Below are positions 51,477 to 60,341 of a stretch of DNA of 64,000 nucleotides, one piece after another (within the stretch, counting starts at the first letter, position 1; every line of letters begins with the position of its first letter). Source of the stretch: Thermostichus sp047461615. GTDB taxonomy: Bacteria; Cyanobacteriota; Cyanobacteriia; Thermostichales; Thermostichaceae. The position numbers and the translations under genes were made by a program. The stretch is taken from the NCBI RefSeq assembly GCF_047461615.1, contig NZ_JANSHI010000001.1:62001-126000 (forward strand), given 5' to 3'. A model generated the notes under the pieces. It worked only from the letters and a program-made list of their open reading frames with translations, did not search any database and was not told the DNA's origin.

Positions 51477-52667
51477 TCAGCAGTAGCGGATCCCGGCCTC
51501 GGCCCAGCGGTCGATGGCCTGCCCTATGCGCTCGCAGTCGGCAATGAGGCTAATCCGTACGTAGCCCTCTCCCCCTTCTCCAAAAGCGTTGCCAGGGGTT
51601 ACGACCACGCCTGTGGACTCCAAAACCCGCAGGGCAAACTCCGTCGAGCCTTCGGGGGTGCCGTCGACGGTGCGGGGCGTGGGGATCCAGAGGTACATCG
51701 TCGCCCGCGGCGGCTCGATCTGCCAGCCCAACTCCGCCAGGCGGGCAATGAGATAGTCGCGCCGGCGGCGGTAGCGCTCTTTCACCTCCTCCAAGTAGCT
51801 ATTGGGCAGGCGCAGGGCAGTTTCGGCGGCCTTTTGGATAGCTCCAAAAACGCCGTAGTCGAGGTTGGTCTTTAGGGTGCGCAGGCTCTGGATGATCTGG
51901 CGGTTGCCCACCACAAACCCTACCCGCCAGCCGGCCATGTTGTAGGTTTTGGAGAGGGTGTGGAACTCTACTGCCAGGTTCTTGGCACCGGGGATCTGCA
52001 GCAGGCTGGTGGGCCGATAGCCGTCAAAGGCCAGCTCGGCGTAGCACAGGTCGTGCACCAAGAGCAGGTCGTATCGGCAGGCAAACTCCACCACTTCTTC
52101 AAAAAAGGAGCGGGGCGCCACCGCCGTTGTCGGGTTGTTGGGGTAGTTAAAGTAGAGCAGCCGCGCTTGCTTGGCCACCTCCGGCGGGATCTCCTGCAGG
52201 TCAATGAGCCACCCTTTTTCCGGACGCAGCAGCAGCGGGTAGATCTGGCCGCCGGCAATCAAGGGGCCGCGAAAATGGGGCGGGTAGGCGGGGCTAGGCA
52301 CCAGCACCAGATCCCCGGGATCCACATAGGCCAAGGCCAGGTGGGTCAGGCCCTCTTTGGAGCCCAGAAGAGGCAGCACCTCGTCATTGGGATCTAGCTC
52401 CACTCCATAGCGGCGCCAGTACCACTCGGCAATGGCCTGGCGGAAGCTAGCTGTGCCCTCAAAGGGAGGGTAGCCGTGGTGGAGGGGATCGGCAATGGCC
52501 GCCTGGGCTGCTTCCACCACGGGCTGGGGGGTGGGGCCATCGGGGTTGCCCATGCCCAGATCGATCAAATCCAGCCCCTGCTGGCGGGCGCGGGCCTTGA
52601 GCTCGTCCAGCCGGGCAAAGACATAGGCAGGCAGCTTGCGCAGGCGTTGGGCAGGGGCAAGGTTCAT
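51477..52667 (-). CDS. Class I/II aminotransferase (aspartate or LL-diaminopimelate type)
   Basis: 396-aa PLP aminotransferase. LIDLGMGNPDGPTPQPVVEA is the N-terminal arm, LPLLGSKEGLTHLALAYVDP the PLP-phosphate segment, NYPNNPTTAVA contains the conserved Asn, and FHTLSKTYNMAGWRVGFV holds the Schiff-base Lys. VRISLIADCERIGQAID near the C-terminus has the substrate-carboxylate Arg. M-G-N-P-D-G-P-T-P and Y-N-M-A-G-W-R-V-G-F are typical of the group containing aspartate and LL-diaminopimelate aminotransferases. The exact substrate is not decided. Confidence 0.85.
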   Translation of the reverse strand: MNLAPAQRLRKLPAYVFARLDELKARARQQGLDLIDLGMGNPDGPTPQPVVEAAQAAIADPLHHGYPPFEGTASFRQAIAEWYWRRYGVELDPNDEVLPLLGSKEGLTHLALAYVDPGDLVLVPSPAYPPHFRGPLIAGGQIYPLLLRPEKGWLIDLQEIPPEVAKQARLLYFNYPNNPTTAVAPRSFFEEVVEFACRYDLLLVHDLCYAELAFDGYRPTSLLQIPGAKNLAVEFHTLSKTYNMAGWRVGFVVGNRQIIQSLRTLKTNLDYGVFGAIQKAAETALRLPNSYLEEVKERYRRRRDYLIARLAELGWQIEPPRATMYLWIPTPRTVDGTPEGSTEFALRVLESTGVVVTPGNAFGEGGEGYVRISLIADCERIGQAIDRWAEAGIRYC

Positions 52668-52806
52668 AAAGCCACGGAATTGGGGTTAACTGCACAGCTT
52701 ACCGCCAGAGCGGCTCCCAAGGCAATCTAGAGCAAGGCCAGTCTTGGGCGGCAGGAAAGCCAACGGCTAGGATAGAGATCCAGCTTTGGCTTTCTCAACA
52801 GCAGCC

Positions 52807-54180
52807 GTGCCCTTACCTCTAGTAGCTGTTGTGGGTCGCCCCAACGTGGGCAAGTCCAGCCTCGTCAATCGCATGGCGGGGGTACGGGCGGCCATTGTCC
52901 ACGACGAGCCTGGCATAACGCGGGATCGCCTCTACCAAGAGGTGGAGTGGAATGGGCGCCGCCTGCGGGTGGTGGATACGGGCGGACTGGTCTTTGGCGA
53001 CGACAGCGAATTTTTGCCCCATATTCGCCAGCAGGCCATGGCAGCGATGGCCGAAGCGCACGCGGTGATCTTCGTGGTGGATGGCCGCGAAGGGCTGACC
53101 CCCGCCGACAAAGAATTGGCCGATTGGCTGCGCAAACAACCCCTGCCAGTGGTGGTGGCCGTCAACAAGTGCGAGTCAGGGCAACTGGGCCTGGCCCAGG
53201 CGGCAGTCTTCTGGAAGCTGGGGCTGGGCGAGCCGATCCCCTGCTCTGCCCTCCACGGCAATGGCGTGGCAGAGGTGCTGGAGGCAGTGCTGCCCCATCT
53301 GCCAGGAGGGGAGGAAGCCGCAACTGAAGCAGAGCCCATTGCCGTGGCCATTGTTGGCCGGCCCAATGTGGGCAAGTCCAGCCTGCTCAACCGCCTAGTA
53401 GGATCCGAGCGGGCCATTGTCAGCCCCATCGCCGGCACCACCCGCGATGCCATCGACACCCTGGTGGAGTGGGAGGGGCAGACCTACCGCCTCATCGACA
53501 CAGCCGGGATCCGTAGGAAAAGCCGGGTGGAGTACGGGGTGGAGTTTTTCAGCATCAACCGGGCCTTCAAGGCCATTCGGCGCTCAGACGTGGTGCTGCT
53601 GGTCATTGACGCCTTGGAGGGGGTAACCGAGCAGGATCAGCGGCTGGCTGGCCGCATTGAGGAAGAGGGCCGCGCCTGCATTATCGTCGTCAACAAGTGG
53701 GATGCAGTGGAAAAGGATACCTACACCATCAACGAGTACACCCGCGAGCTCCGCGAGCGGCTTTACTTCATCGACTGGGCGCCCCTGTTGCTTGTTAGCG
53801 CCCTTACGGGGCAGCGCACCCACAAGATCTTCGCTGAGGTCAACACCGTGGTAGCTGCCCATCGCAAACGCATCCCCACCTCCGTGGTCAACGAAGTGCT
53901 GCAGGATGCCCTTGCTTGGCAATCGCCCCCCGCCAACCGCCAGGGCAGGCAGGGCAAGATCTACTACGGCACTCAGATAGCAGAGCAGCCCCCCACTTTC
54001 CTCCTTTTTGTCAACGATCCCGATCTCTTCAAAGAAAACTACCGCCGCTACCTGGAAAAACACTTCCGGCAAAACTTAGACTTTGCCGGCACTCCCCTCC
54101 GCTTTATCTGGCGCGGCAAGTCGGAGCGGCGGGTGGCCCAGGAAGTGCGCAAGCTGGAGGGATCCCTGGCCTCCCCCTAG
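52807..54180 (+). CDS. der: Ribosome-biogenesis GTPase Der (EngA)
   Basis: Tandem GTPase needed for maturation of the 50S subunit, 457 aa. G domain 1: VAVVGRPNVGKSSLVNRMAG, DEPGITRDR, VVDTGGL, VNKCE. G domain 2: VAIVGRPNVGKSSLLNRLVG, SPIAGTTRDAIDT, LIDTAGI, VNKWD. A C-terminal KH-like domain (FLLFVNDPDLFKENYRRYLE) follows. The GTG at 52807 gives VPLPLVAVVGRPNVGKS, as in relatives; the frame extends to a TTG at 52786. smpB follows 31 bp downstream. Confidence 0.96.
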   Translation: MPLPLVAVVGRPNVGKSSLVNRMAGVRAAIVHDEPGITRDRLYQEVEWNGRRLRVVDTGGLVFGDDSEFLPHIRQQAMAAMAEAHAVIFVVDGREGLTPADKELADWLRKQPLPVVVAVNKCESGQLGLAQAAVFWKLGLGEPIPCSALHGNGVAEVLEAVLPHLPGGEEAATEAEPIAVAIVGRPNVGKSSLLNRLVGSERAIVSPIAGTTRDAIDTLVEWEGQTYRLIDTAGIRRKSRVEYGVEFFSINRAFKAIRRSDVVLLVIDALEGVTEQDQRLAGRIEEEGRACIIVVNKWDAVEKDTYTINEYTRELRERLYFIDWAPLLLVSALTGQRTHKIFAEVNTVVAAHRKRIPTSVVNEVLQDALAWQSPPANRQGRQGKIYYGTQIAEQPPTFLLFVNDPDLFKENYRRYLEKHFRQNLDFAGTPLRFIWRGKSERRVAQEVRKLEGSLASP

Positions 54181-54211
54181 GATTGGAGTTAACCAAACCT
54201 CAAAAAAGCCT

Positions 54212-54676
54212 ATGGCTGTGGATCCCAACGTCAAAACTCTAGTGGAAAACCGCCGCGCCCGCTTTGAGTATGAGATCTTGGAGACCTACGAAGCTGGGCT
54301 CCAACTCACCGGCACGGAGGTCAAGTCCATCCGAGCAGGCAAAGCCAATCTCCAAGATGCCTTTGCGCTCTTTCGCGATGGCGAGGCCTGGCTGCACAAC
54401 TTGCATGTTGCCCCCCACGGGACTACCAGCAAGGAGTTCAACCACGATCCCACCCGCCGCCGCAAGCTGCTGCTGCACCGCCGTGAGATTGATCGCCTGC
54501 GGGGTTTGGTGGAGCAAAAGGGCCTGACGGTAGTTCCCCTGCGGCTCGTGCTCAACCGCGGCTGGATCAAAGCCCACCTGGGCGTGGCCCGCGGCAAAAA
54601 GCTCCACGACAAGCGGCAAGCCATTAAGGAACGGGAGACGCGGCGGGAAATCCAGCGCGAGCTCAAGGGGCGCTAG
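54212..54676 (+). CDS. smpB: SsrA-binding protein SmpB
   Basis: tmRNA partner for rescue of stalled ribosomes, 154 aa. Characteristic blocks: ENRRARFEYEILETYEAGLQ, LTGTEVKSIRAGKANLQDAF, RKLLLHRREIDRLRG, LVLNRGWIKAHLGVARGKKL and the basic tail DKRQAIKERETRREIQRELK. ATG 54212 gives the correct N-terminus; the longer frame starting at 54083 is inside der. Probably cotranscribed with der. No tmRNA gene was found in the window. Confidence 0.96.
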   Translation: MAVDPNVKTLVENRRARFEYEILETYEAGLQLTGTEVKSIRAGKANLQDAFALFRDGEAWLHNLHVAPHGTTSKEFNHDPTRRRKLLLHRREIDRLRGLVEQKGLTVVPLRLVLNRGWIKAHLGVARGKKLHDKRQAIKERETRREIQRELKGR

Positions 54677-54749
54677 GGACTGCCGGCTCTCGGTAGCTCC
54701 GATGGGTAGCTGCCCGGCAACTCTCCGTCAATCGGCTGCAGGGGGACCT

Positions 54750-55352
54750 CTAGGCTCCAGGGAGAGGGAAAAAGCGCTCGGTGGCCTTGACCCGCTTACA
54801 CCAGGCGCGGATGTTGGGGAAGGGCCTGAGGTCAAACCCGCCTTGCTCCGCCACGTGGGTATAGGTGAAGAGGGCCAGATCGGCGATGGTGTAGCGGTTG
54901 CCCACAAAGAATTCTTTCCCCTTCAGATGGCCTTCCATGATCTCCAAGGCCTCCGTGCCCAGTTTTAGGTTCTGGGCAATCAGCTCGGCGTTGGCCTCGG
55001 CCTGGCCAGTCCGCACGAGGAAGCGGGTAGTGGCAATGTAGCGAGCAATGCGGGTTTGCTCAAAAAACAGCCATTTCAGGATCTCAGCCCGCTCTAGCCG
55101 CGTTTGGCCATAGAGAGGGGTGTCTTCTGCTAGATAGACCAAGATTGCAGCCGACTCGGCCAAGACCGTGCCGTCTTCTAGCTCCAAGGCCGGGATCTGG
55201 CCCAAGGGGTTCTTGGCCAGGTACTCGGGGCGGCGGTTCTCGCCGGTGCGGGAGTTCACCTCAACCGTCTCATAGGGGATCCCCAGCTGCCTCAGAAGTA
55301 GCTCCACCTTGTAGCAATTGCCAGAGGTGGGGATCCCGTACAGTCGCAGCAT
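54750..55352 (-). CDS. Glutathione S-transferase family protein
   Basis: 200-aa GST. The thioredoxin-like N-terminal half is MLRLYGIPTSGNCYKVELLL, with NPLGQIPALELEDGTVLAES (cis-Pro and the glutathione-binding E-S). The helical C-terminal half contains KGKEFFVGNRYTIADLALFT, the N-capping box. A Ser/Cys near position 10-13 would be the catalytic residue, as in beta/theta-type bacterial GSTs. The substrate is unknown. ATG 55352 is chosen by fit to the family start. Confidence 0.9.
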   Translation of the reverse strand: MLRLYGIPTSGNCYKVELLLRQLGIPYETVEVNSRTGENRRPEYLAKNPLGQIPALELEDGTVLAESAAILVYLAEDTPLYGQTRLERAEILKWLFFEQTRIARYIATTRFLVRTGQAEANAELIAQNLKLGTEALEIMEGHLKGKEFFVGNRYTIADLALFTYTHVAEQGGFDLRPFPNIRAWCKRVKATERFFPLPGA

Positions 55353-55421
55353 GGTCGTTAGCCTTCCACAGGAAGCATTGCCATTTCCATGATTAGCTGC
55401 AACCGCCGCTCTGCTCAATCC

Positions 55422-56429
55422 CTACGTCTCGAGGCGGTAGCCGAAGTCGCGCAGGAGGTGCTCGGAGCGCCGCCAGTGGGGCCGCACCTTGACAAACAGC
55501 TCCAGGTACACCTTGCCGGCAATGAGCTTTTGAATCTGAAGTCGGGCAGCCTGGCCAATTTGCTTGAGCCTTTCCCCTCCCTTGCCAATGAGGATCCCTT
55601 TTTGCGAGTCCCGCTCTACGTAGAGGGTGGCCAAGACGCGGGTAACCTTGGGGGTTTCCTCCACCTGGTCGATGGTTACGGCCACCGAGTGGGGCACTTC
55701 CTCGCGGGTGTGCAGCAGCACCTGTTCCCGGATGAGCTCCGCCATGATGAATCGCTCTGGCTGATCGGTGACCAGGTTTGGCGGATAGTAGTAGGGCCCC
55801 GCAGGCAGCAGGTCAACAGTGACTTGGATAAGGGGTGGCAAGCTGCCGGGATCCAGGGCAGACACCCAAACCACCGGCGCAGCGGGCCGCAGGGCCTGGT
55901 AGCTCTCCTGGTGAGCTTGGCGCGTGGCAGCGTCTTTGAGGAGATCGGCTTTGTTGCAGACAAGGATGCAGGGGGTAGTGGCAGGGATTCGCTCCGCAAT
56001 GAAAGCGTCACCGCGACCTGCTGGCACTGAGCCATCCACCACAAAGAGAACGACGTCCACACTCCCAATGGCGGCCTGGGCGTTGTGCACCAAGATCTCC
56101 CCCAGTCGGTGGAGGGGCTTGTGGATGCCAGGAGTATCCACCCAGATGATCTGGGCTTGGGGGAGGGAGAGGATCCCGCGCAGGCGGTTGCGAGTGGTCT
56201 GGGCCACAGGGGAGGTGATGGCGATCTTTTGACCTACCAGGGCGTTCATGAGAGTGGACTTGCCCACATTGGGCCGTCCAATGAGCGCCGCAAACCCCGA
56301 CTTAAACCCTGGTGGGGCCGCGGGAAGGGCAGAGGGCTCCAACCCCCTTATTTGAACGGGCTCCAGCGGGGCTGAGATCTCCTGCTCCTCAAGCGGAGGA
56401 TGGCCGGCATTCTGCTGCTCTGCTGCCAT
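55422..56429 (-). CDS. era: GTPase Era
   Basis: Binds the 3' end of 16S rRNA during 30S maturation. The 335-aa protein has an N-terminal extension of ~45 residues, then the GTPase: ALIGRPNVGKSTLMNALVGQ, SPVAQTTRNRLRG, WVDTPGIHKP, CNKADLL, and the C-terminal KH domain with DSQKGILIGKGGERLKQIGQ. The LYVERDSQKG part is standard. Only 8 bp separate it from the stop of the upstream SpoIID gene on the same strand. Confidence 0.95.
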   Translation of the reverse strand: MAAEQQNAGHPPLEEQEISAPLEPVQIRGLEPSALPAAPPGFKSGFAALIGRPNVGKSTLMNALVGQKIAITSPVAQTTRNRLRGILSLPQAQIIWVDTPGIHKPLHRLGEILVHNAQAAIGSVDVVLFVVDGSVPAGRGDAFIAERIPATTPCILVCNKADLLKDAATRQAHQESYQALRPAAPVVWVSALDPGSLPPLIQVTVDLLPAGPYYYPPNLVTDQPERFIMAELIREQVLLHTREEVPHSVAVTIDQVEETPKVTRVLATLYVERDSQKGILIGKGGERLKQIGQAARLQIQKLIAGKVYLELFVKVRPHWRRSEHLLRDFGYRLET

Positions 56430-56437
56430 GGGGAACG

Positions 56438-58084
56438 CTACTTCTGGACGGACAAGGACTGGTCAGCCAGCGAAGCCTCGGGGAGGGATCCCAGCTTGGC
56501 CAGGGTCGTGCCAGGGTAGTAGAAAGCGAGGATCTCGGCTGCATTCAACCCCCGACGGGCTAGGGTGTAGGCGCCGTACTGGCTCAGCCCCACCCCATGG
56601 CCAAAGCCGCCGCCGATAAAGCGGTAGCCCGCTAGCTCCTTGCCCTGTTTTAGGGGCTCGACGCGAAACAGGGTGCTGTAGAGACGGGGAAAAGCTAGGC
56701 GCACCTGATCCTTGCGCAAAACCAGCGAGTGAGATCCTTGGGGTGTCTGCAGGTCCACTTGCAGCGCCTGAACCCGACCGCTGACCGAGCGCTCCAGAAC
56801 CTGCAGCCCCTGGATGGTCGTCCACTCGGGGAGAGGGATCCCGAGGTACTCTTGGGCAGCCCGCAGCTGGGCGTTGAGCTCCGCCAGGGATTGGGAGAAC
56901 TCCCAGCGGAAAAGGCGAGATACCCCTGCTTCATGGAAACCTTCCCGCTGCTCCAGAAAAGCCTTGAAGTCGCTCTCCCGCCGCAAATCAAAGGGCTGAG
57001 CGGGCTGGTGGGCGAGGTCAGCGCGGGGGCGCAGGTAAGGGCGCGGCTCGCCGTCCCAAACTTCTTCAAAGCCTGCCGAGATGCCGCCGTTGGAGGAAGA
57101 ATACACAGCATCCACCAGCTTGCCATTGTAGGTAAGCACCAAGCCGCTGGTCTGGCGAACGGCCTCGTCCGCCCGCGGATGGGTTCCCGTCAGCCCCTTG
57201 TAGACCTGGCAGTGGGTGTTGGCACAGAGGTGGTAGTCGTCGACCTGAAAGCGGTGCAGGTTCTTGAGGGCGTAGGTGCGCGCCAGAATTGCCTGGGCGG
57301 CCATGGCGGCAAAGGGAGCTCCCGGCCCTACTTCGTGGGGCACCACCCCCCGCAGATAGGTTTCCAGCGGCACGGCGTTGACCACGGTGTAGCTGCCGTA
57401 GGCGTTAGGCTGAATGGTAATCGAGCCGGCATAGTAGCGGTCGTTTACCCGCAGATAGCCCGCGTCCGAGGTTACCTGAAGCCGGGTGCGGTGGTAGCGA
57501 AAGTGGCCATGCACCCAGCTTAGCTGGGTCTGTTGGCGCCGCTGCTGGACCTCAAGCCGCACCTGGGGGATCCCTTTGGCCTGGGCATAGCGCTGAATCT
57601 GGGCCAACTGCTGAGGGGTGTAGGCGCGGCTGGCCCACACTTGCCACTCCTGCGGCTGGGCAATCTCGGTGCGGATCCCTAAAGCCTGCCAACGCTTGGC
57701 GCTAGCCTCGGCGCTCTCAAAACTTTTGTGGCTGCTGAGAACAAGGCGGTACACGGTTTCTGGAGTGGCCAAGGCGCGGTTGACGATCCCGACGGTTACG
57801 CGCGGAGTGCGCTGCCTCTTGGTGCTGCCGTCGGCCTGGGGAAATTCCAGCGTCAGTAGCGAGCCGGTTGGCGCTGCCAACTCCACCTGATCCTGTTCAG
57901 AGCGACCAAACTGCTGCAGGATGCCCACCCGTAAGATCGGGTTTTGCGGGGTAGCCACCGTGGCCCAGGTTCCTCCGGGATCCCCTGTGGCGCGCAACGC
58001 CAAAGCCGCAAGCAGCACACCCCAGCCGAGCGTGCCCTGGAGAGGAAACCGCCGCTGGGTGGGGGGAGGTTGGTAACTGAGCAT
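56438..58084 (-). CDS. SpoIID/LytB domain protein
   Basis: 548-aa exported protein with an N-terminal hydrophobic segment (TLGWGVLLAALALRA). Residues ~130-200 resemble a SPOR-like peptidoglycan-binding repeat (YRLVLSSHKSFESAEASAKR). The SpoIID domain follows: YYAGSITIQPNAYGSYTVVN, AVPLETYLRGVVPHEVGPGA, AAQAILARTYAL, CQVYKG and GFGHGVGLSQYGAYTLARRG. In Bacillus, SpoIID is a lytic transglycosylase on denuded glycan strands, so a cell-wall remodelling role is likely. ATG 58084 is taken as the start; 58108 is an alternative. Confidence 0.87.
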   Translation of the reverse strand: MLSYQPPPTQRRFPLQGTLGWGVLLAALALRATGDPGGTWATVATPQNPILRVGILQQFGRSEQDQVELAAPTGSLLTLEFPQADGSTKRQRTPRVTVGIVNRALATPETVYRLVLSSHKSFESAEASAKRWQALGIRTEIAQPQEWQVWASRAYTPQQLAQIQRYAQAKGIPQVRLEVQQRRQQTQLSWVHGHFRYHRTRLQVTSDAGYLRVNDRYYAGSITIQPNAYGSYTVVNAVPLETYLRGVVPHEVGPGAPFAAMAAQAILARTYALKNLHRFQVDDYHLCANTHCQVYKGLTGTHPRADEAVRQTSGLVLTYNGKLVDAVYSSSNGGISAGFEEVWDGEPRPYLRPRADLAHQPAQPFDLRRESDFKAFLEQREGFHEAGVSRLFRWEFSQSLAELNAQLRAAQEYLGIPLPEWTTIQGLQVLERSVSGRVQALQVDLQTPQGSHSLVLRKDQVRLAFPRLYSTLFRVEPLKQGKELAGYRFIGGGFGHGVGLSQYGAYTLARRGLNAAEILAFYYPGTTLAKLGSLPEASLADQSLSVQK

Positions 58085-58146
58085 CGGCGCTTTATGCTGG
58101 TAACGCACCCGTTGATTCTACCTGCATCTTTTTGGCCTACCCCAGC

Positions 58147-58536
58147 ATGGAGGCTTTTTTCTCTTCTACCCCCTCTCCTCTCTGTAAGGGATCCGGCTGG
58201 CGACTGGGCTGGGATCCCCGGCGCTCTCCTTTTGTGGCCCTTGTGGGAGGAGAAACCTGGGCGCTGGAGCTAACTCAAGAGGAGTGGCAAGCTTTTGGGC
58301 AGGGGGTGTACTGCCTGCAGCGGGATATGGAGGCCATGGCCTCCCAACTGATGGCCGAAGAGAGCCTCACCCTGGAGCAGACCTTCCCCTTGCTAACTTT
58401 GATTGCCCACGGCAGCCCCGCTGCCTGGGATCTCTACCTACAGTTGCACCAGGGCCGGCGCGGCGAGGGCTTCTGGCCAGCAGAGGCTGTCCCGGGGCTG
58501 TGTCGTGCTCTTGCCCAGTTTCGGGAGCACAGATGA
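58147..58536 (+). CDS. DUF1818 family protein
   Basis: 129-aa soluble protein of a cyanobacterial family of unknown function. The pattern GSGWRLGWDPRRSPFVALVG, GETWALELTQEEWQAFGQGV, MASQLMAEESLTLEQ and GRRGEGFWPAEAVPGLCRAL fits DUF1818 from memory. ATG 58147 is preferred to TTG 58132. hisG begins 49 bp downstream on the same strand. Confidence 0.75.
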   Translation: MEAFFSSTPSPLCKGSGWRLGWDPRRSPFVALVGGETWALELTQEEWQAFGQGVYCLQRDMEAMASQLMAEESLTLEQTFPLLTLIAHGSPAAWDLYLQLHQGRRGEGFWPAEAVPGLCRALAQFREHR

Positions 58537-58585
58537 CCTAGCAGTTGCTAGGATTGGGAGTTGCCCTGGGACAGCGGCCCCCTTC

Positions 58586-59329
58586 ATGTCGACAGCTTTG
58601 GATCTTCAGCTGCACGACTGCCAAGTTCATCCTCCCGACCGTCAGCCGATCACCATTGCCCTCGCCAAGGGAGCTTTGCTAGCCGATGCCATCCGCTGTC
58701 TGCAGCAGGTAGGGATCGACTTTAGCCGCTTTTTGGATCCGGCCAATCGCCTCCTGCGCATTGAATCCCCTACCCAGCTCAAGGGACAGCGCTACGCGGC
58801 GCTGCTGGTGCGCAACCAGGACGTGCCGGTGTACGTGGAGTACGGCCAGGCCCAGCTGGGGATTGTCGGCTACGATGTCCTGCGGGAGCGCTATGCCGGC
58901 AGGGAAGCGGGGGTAGCCCACCTGTTGGACCTAAAGTTTGGCTACTGCCGCATGGTGGTGGCTCTTCCCCAAGACAGCCCCTACACCTCAGCAGCCCAGT
59001 TGCCGCCCTATGCCCGGGTAGCTTCCAAGTTTGTCCGCTGTGCCCGCGAGTATTTCGACCGCCTGGATTTGCCGGTGGAGCTCATCTCCCTTGCCGGCTC
59101 AGTGGAGCTGGCTCCCCTCACGGGCATGGCTGATGCCATTGTGGACTTGGTGGCCACCGGCCGCACCCTGCGGGAAAATGGCCTGGTGGAGCGGGACTGT
59201 CTCTTCGAGAGCACAGCCCGCCTGATTGCCCATCCCACCAGCTACCGGGTCAACCAGCAGCCCATCGGTGAACTGGTGGCCCAAATCCGAGAGCACTGGC
59301 TGGGATCTCTAGCGGTTAGCCAGCTTTAG
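58586..59329 (+). CDS. hisG: ATP phosphoribosyltransferase, short form
   Basis: First enzyme of histidine synthesis, joining ATP and PRPP. The 247-aa length is the short HisG_S form lacking the regulatory C-terminal domain, which needs the HisZ partner for activity; no hisZ is visible here. Motifs: ITIALAKGALLADAI, YGQAQLGIVGYDVLRE, RVASKFVRCAREYFD and the PRPP loop LTGMADAIVDLVATGRTLRE. ATG 58586 begins about 20 residues before the core. Confidence 0.93.
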   Translation: MSTALDLQLHDCQVHPPDRQPITIALAKGALLADAIRCLQQVGIDFSRFLDPANRLLRIESPTQLKGQRYAALLVRNQDVPVYVEYGQAQLGIVGYDVLRERYAGREAGVAHLLDLKFGYCRMVVALPQDSPYTSAAQLPPYARVASKFVRCAREYFDRLDLPVELISLAGSVELAPLTGMADAIVDLVATGRTLRENGLVERDCLFESTARLIAHPTSYRVNQQPIGELVAQIREHWLGSLAVSQL

Positions 59330-59348
59330 TTCTTGCCTAGTCAAGAAA

Positions 59349-59368
59349 CTTTGCTTGGCTTAGCAAAG
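59349..59368 (+). promoter_or_regulatory. Inverted repeat upstream of psbO
   Basis: CTTTGCT and AGCAAAG, perfect 7-bp arms around a 6-base loop, 20 bp after the hisG stop and 78 bp before psbO. TACAAT at 59386-59391 makes a good -10, and the right arm sits where the -35 would be, so a regulator bound here could control psbO. Without a T-run it is a poor terminator for hisG. Confidence 0.35.
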
Positions 59369-59445
59369 AGCGGATTGCGATTGCGTACAATGGGGGCACT
59401 GGTTTATTTCCCAAGAGATTCAAAACAGGTTTTTCGAGGTTGATT

Positions 59446-60240
59446 ATGCGGTACCGTCCCCTGCTCGCCATCCTGCTGGCGCTTTGTCTAGGCGTCTTCG
59501 CCTTTCGGGCTGAGGCAGCCAAGGCCCCTCTAACCTACGACCAGATCCGCAACACAGGCAAGGCGGCTATTTGCCCGTCGGTCTCGGACAATGCCCGCGG
59601 CCGCATTGAGGTGCCCCAGGGGGAATCCCTAAAGCTGACCGATGTTTGCTTCCAGCCCGTGCAAATCGAGGTGGAAGAAGAAAAACGGAACGGGGAAAAA
59701 GAGTTTATCAAAGCCAAGAACATCATGATCTCGGCTGCTACCCTGGGGCCGATTAAAGCGGAAGTCACTGCCAAAGAGGGCGGCTTGGAGTTCAAAGTGG
59801 TGGATGGGATCACCTTCCAGCCAACCACCGGTCAGTTGCCTCGCCGCGAGCTGGTGCCCTTTTTGTTTAGCGTGAAAGACTTGGTGGCCACCGCTCAAGG
59901 GTCGGTCATCGATCCCTCAACGGACTTTGAAGGCGAGTTCTTGGTGCCCGGCTACCGTACCAGCAGCTTCCTCGACTCGCGGGGGCGGGGTTCTAGCACT
60001 GGCTACGACACGGCTGTGGGGCTGCAGGCGGCCAAGGAGGACTTTGCGGCCAACCGCAAGGTGGACGAGATTTCCCGGGGGAAAATGTCGCTGCGCATTG
60101 CTCGCGTAGATTCCAGCACTGGAGAAATCGCTGGCTCCTTTGTGAGCATTCAGCCGTCTAGTACCGAGCAAGGGGCACTGGAACCTCGCACCGTTCGCGT
60201 TCAGGGCCTGTTTTATGCCCGTCTGGCGCAGGAGTCCTAA
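59446..60240 (+). CDS. psbO: Photosystem II manganese-stabilising protein (33 kDa)
   Basis: Extrinsic lumenal protein that stabilises the Mn4CaO5 cluster. It has 264 aa with a signal peptide (LLAILLALCLGVFAFRAEA, cleaved before AKAPLTYDQI). The mature part has the disulfide cysteines of AAICPSV and DVCFQP, and LTYDQIRNTGKA, GITFQPTTGQLPRRELVPFL, DFEGEFLVPGYRTSSFLDSR and GRGSSTGYDTAV, all standard. ATG 59446 begins the signal; an in-frame ATG two codons earlier exists. A hairpin terminator follows. Confidence 0.97.
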   Translation: MRYRPLLAILLALCLGVFAFRAEAAKAPLTYDQIRNTGKAAICPSVSDNARGRIEVPQGESLKLTDVCFQPVQIEVEEEKRNGEKEFIKAKNIMISAATLGPIKAEVTAKEGGLEFKVVDGITFQPTTGQLPRRELVPFLFSVKDLVATAQGSVIDPSTDFEGEFLVPGYRTSSFLDSRGRGSSTGYDTAVGLQAAKEDFAANRKVDEISRGKMSLRIARVDSSTGEIAGSFVSIQPSSTEQGALEPRTVRVQGLFYARLAQES

Positions 60241-60265
60241 AAAAACCTGAGGCAGGCCATTCCAG

Positions 60266-60292
60266 GGCAGGGGCGGATCCCTGCCTGTTTTT
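60266..60292 (+). terminator. Rho-independent terminator after psbO
   Basis: Perfect 7-bp stem GGCAGGG/CCCTGCC with a 6-base loop, followed by TGTTTTT, 26 bp after the psbO stop. Confidence 0.75.
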
Positions 60293-60341
60293 GTGTTCCT
60301 GGCAAGGGCGGAGCAATTGCCAACCGAGGAGCGCGACAGGC

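Noticed and set aside
54677..54749. tmRNA next to smpB
   Set aside because: No tmRNA-like acceptor or tag sequence is visible in the short gap or flanks.
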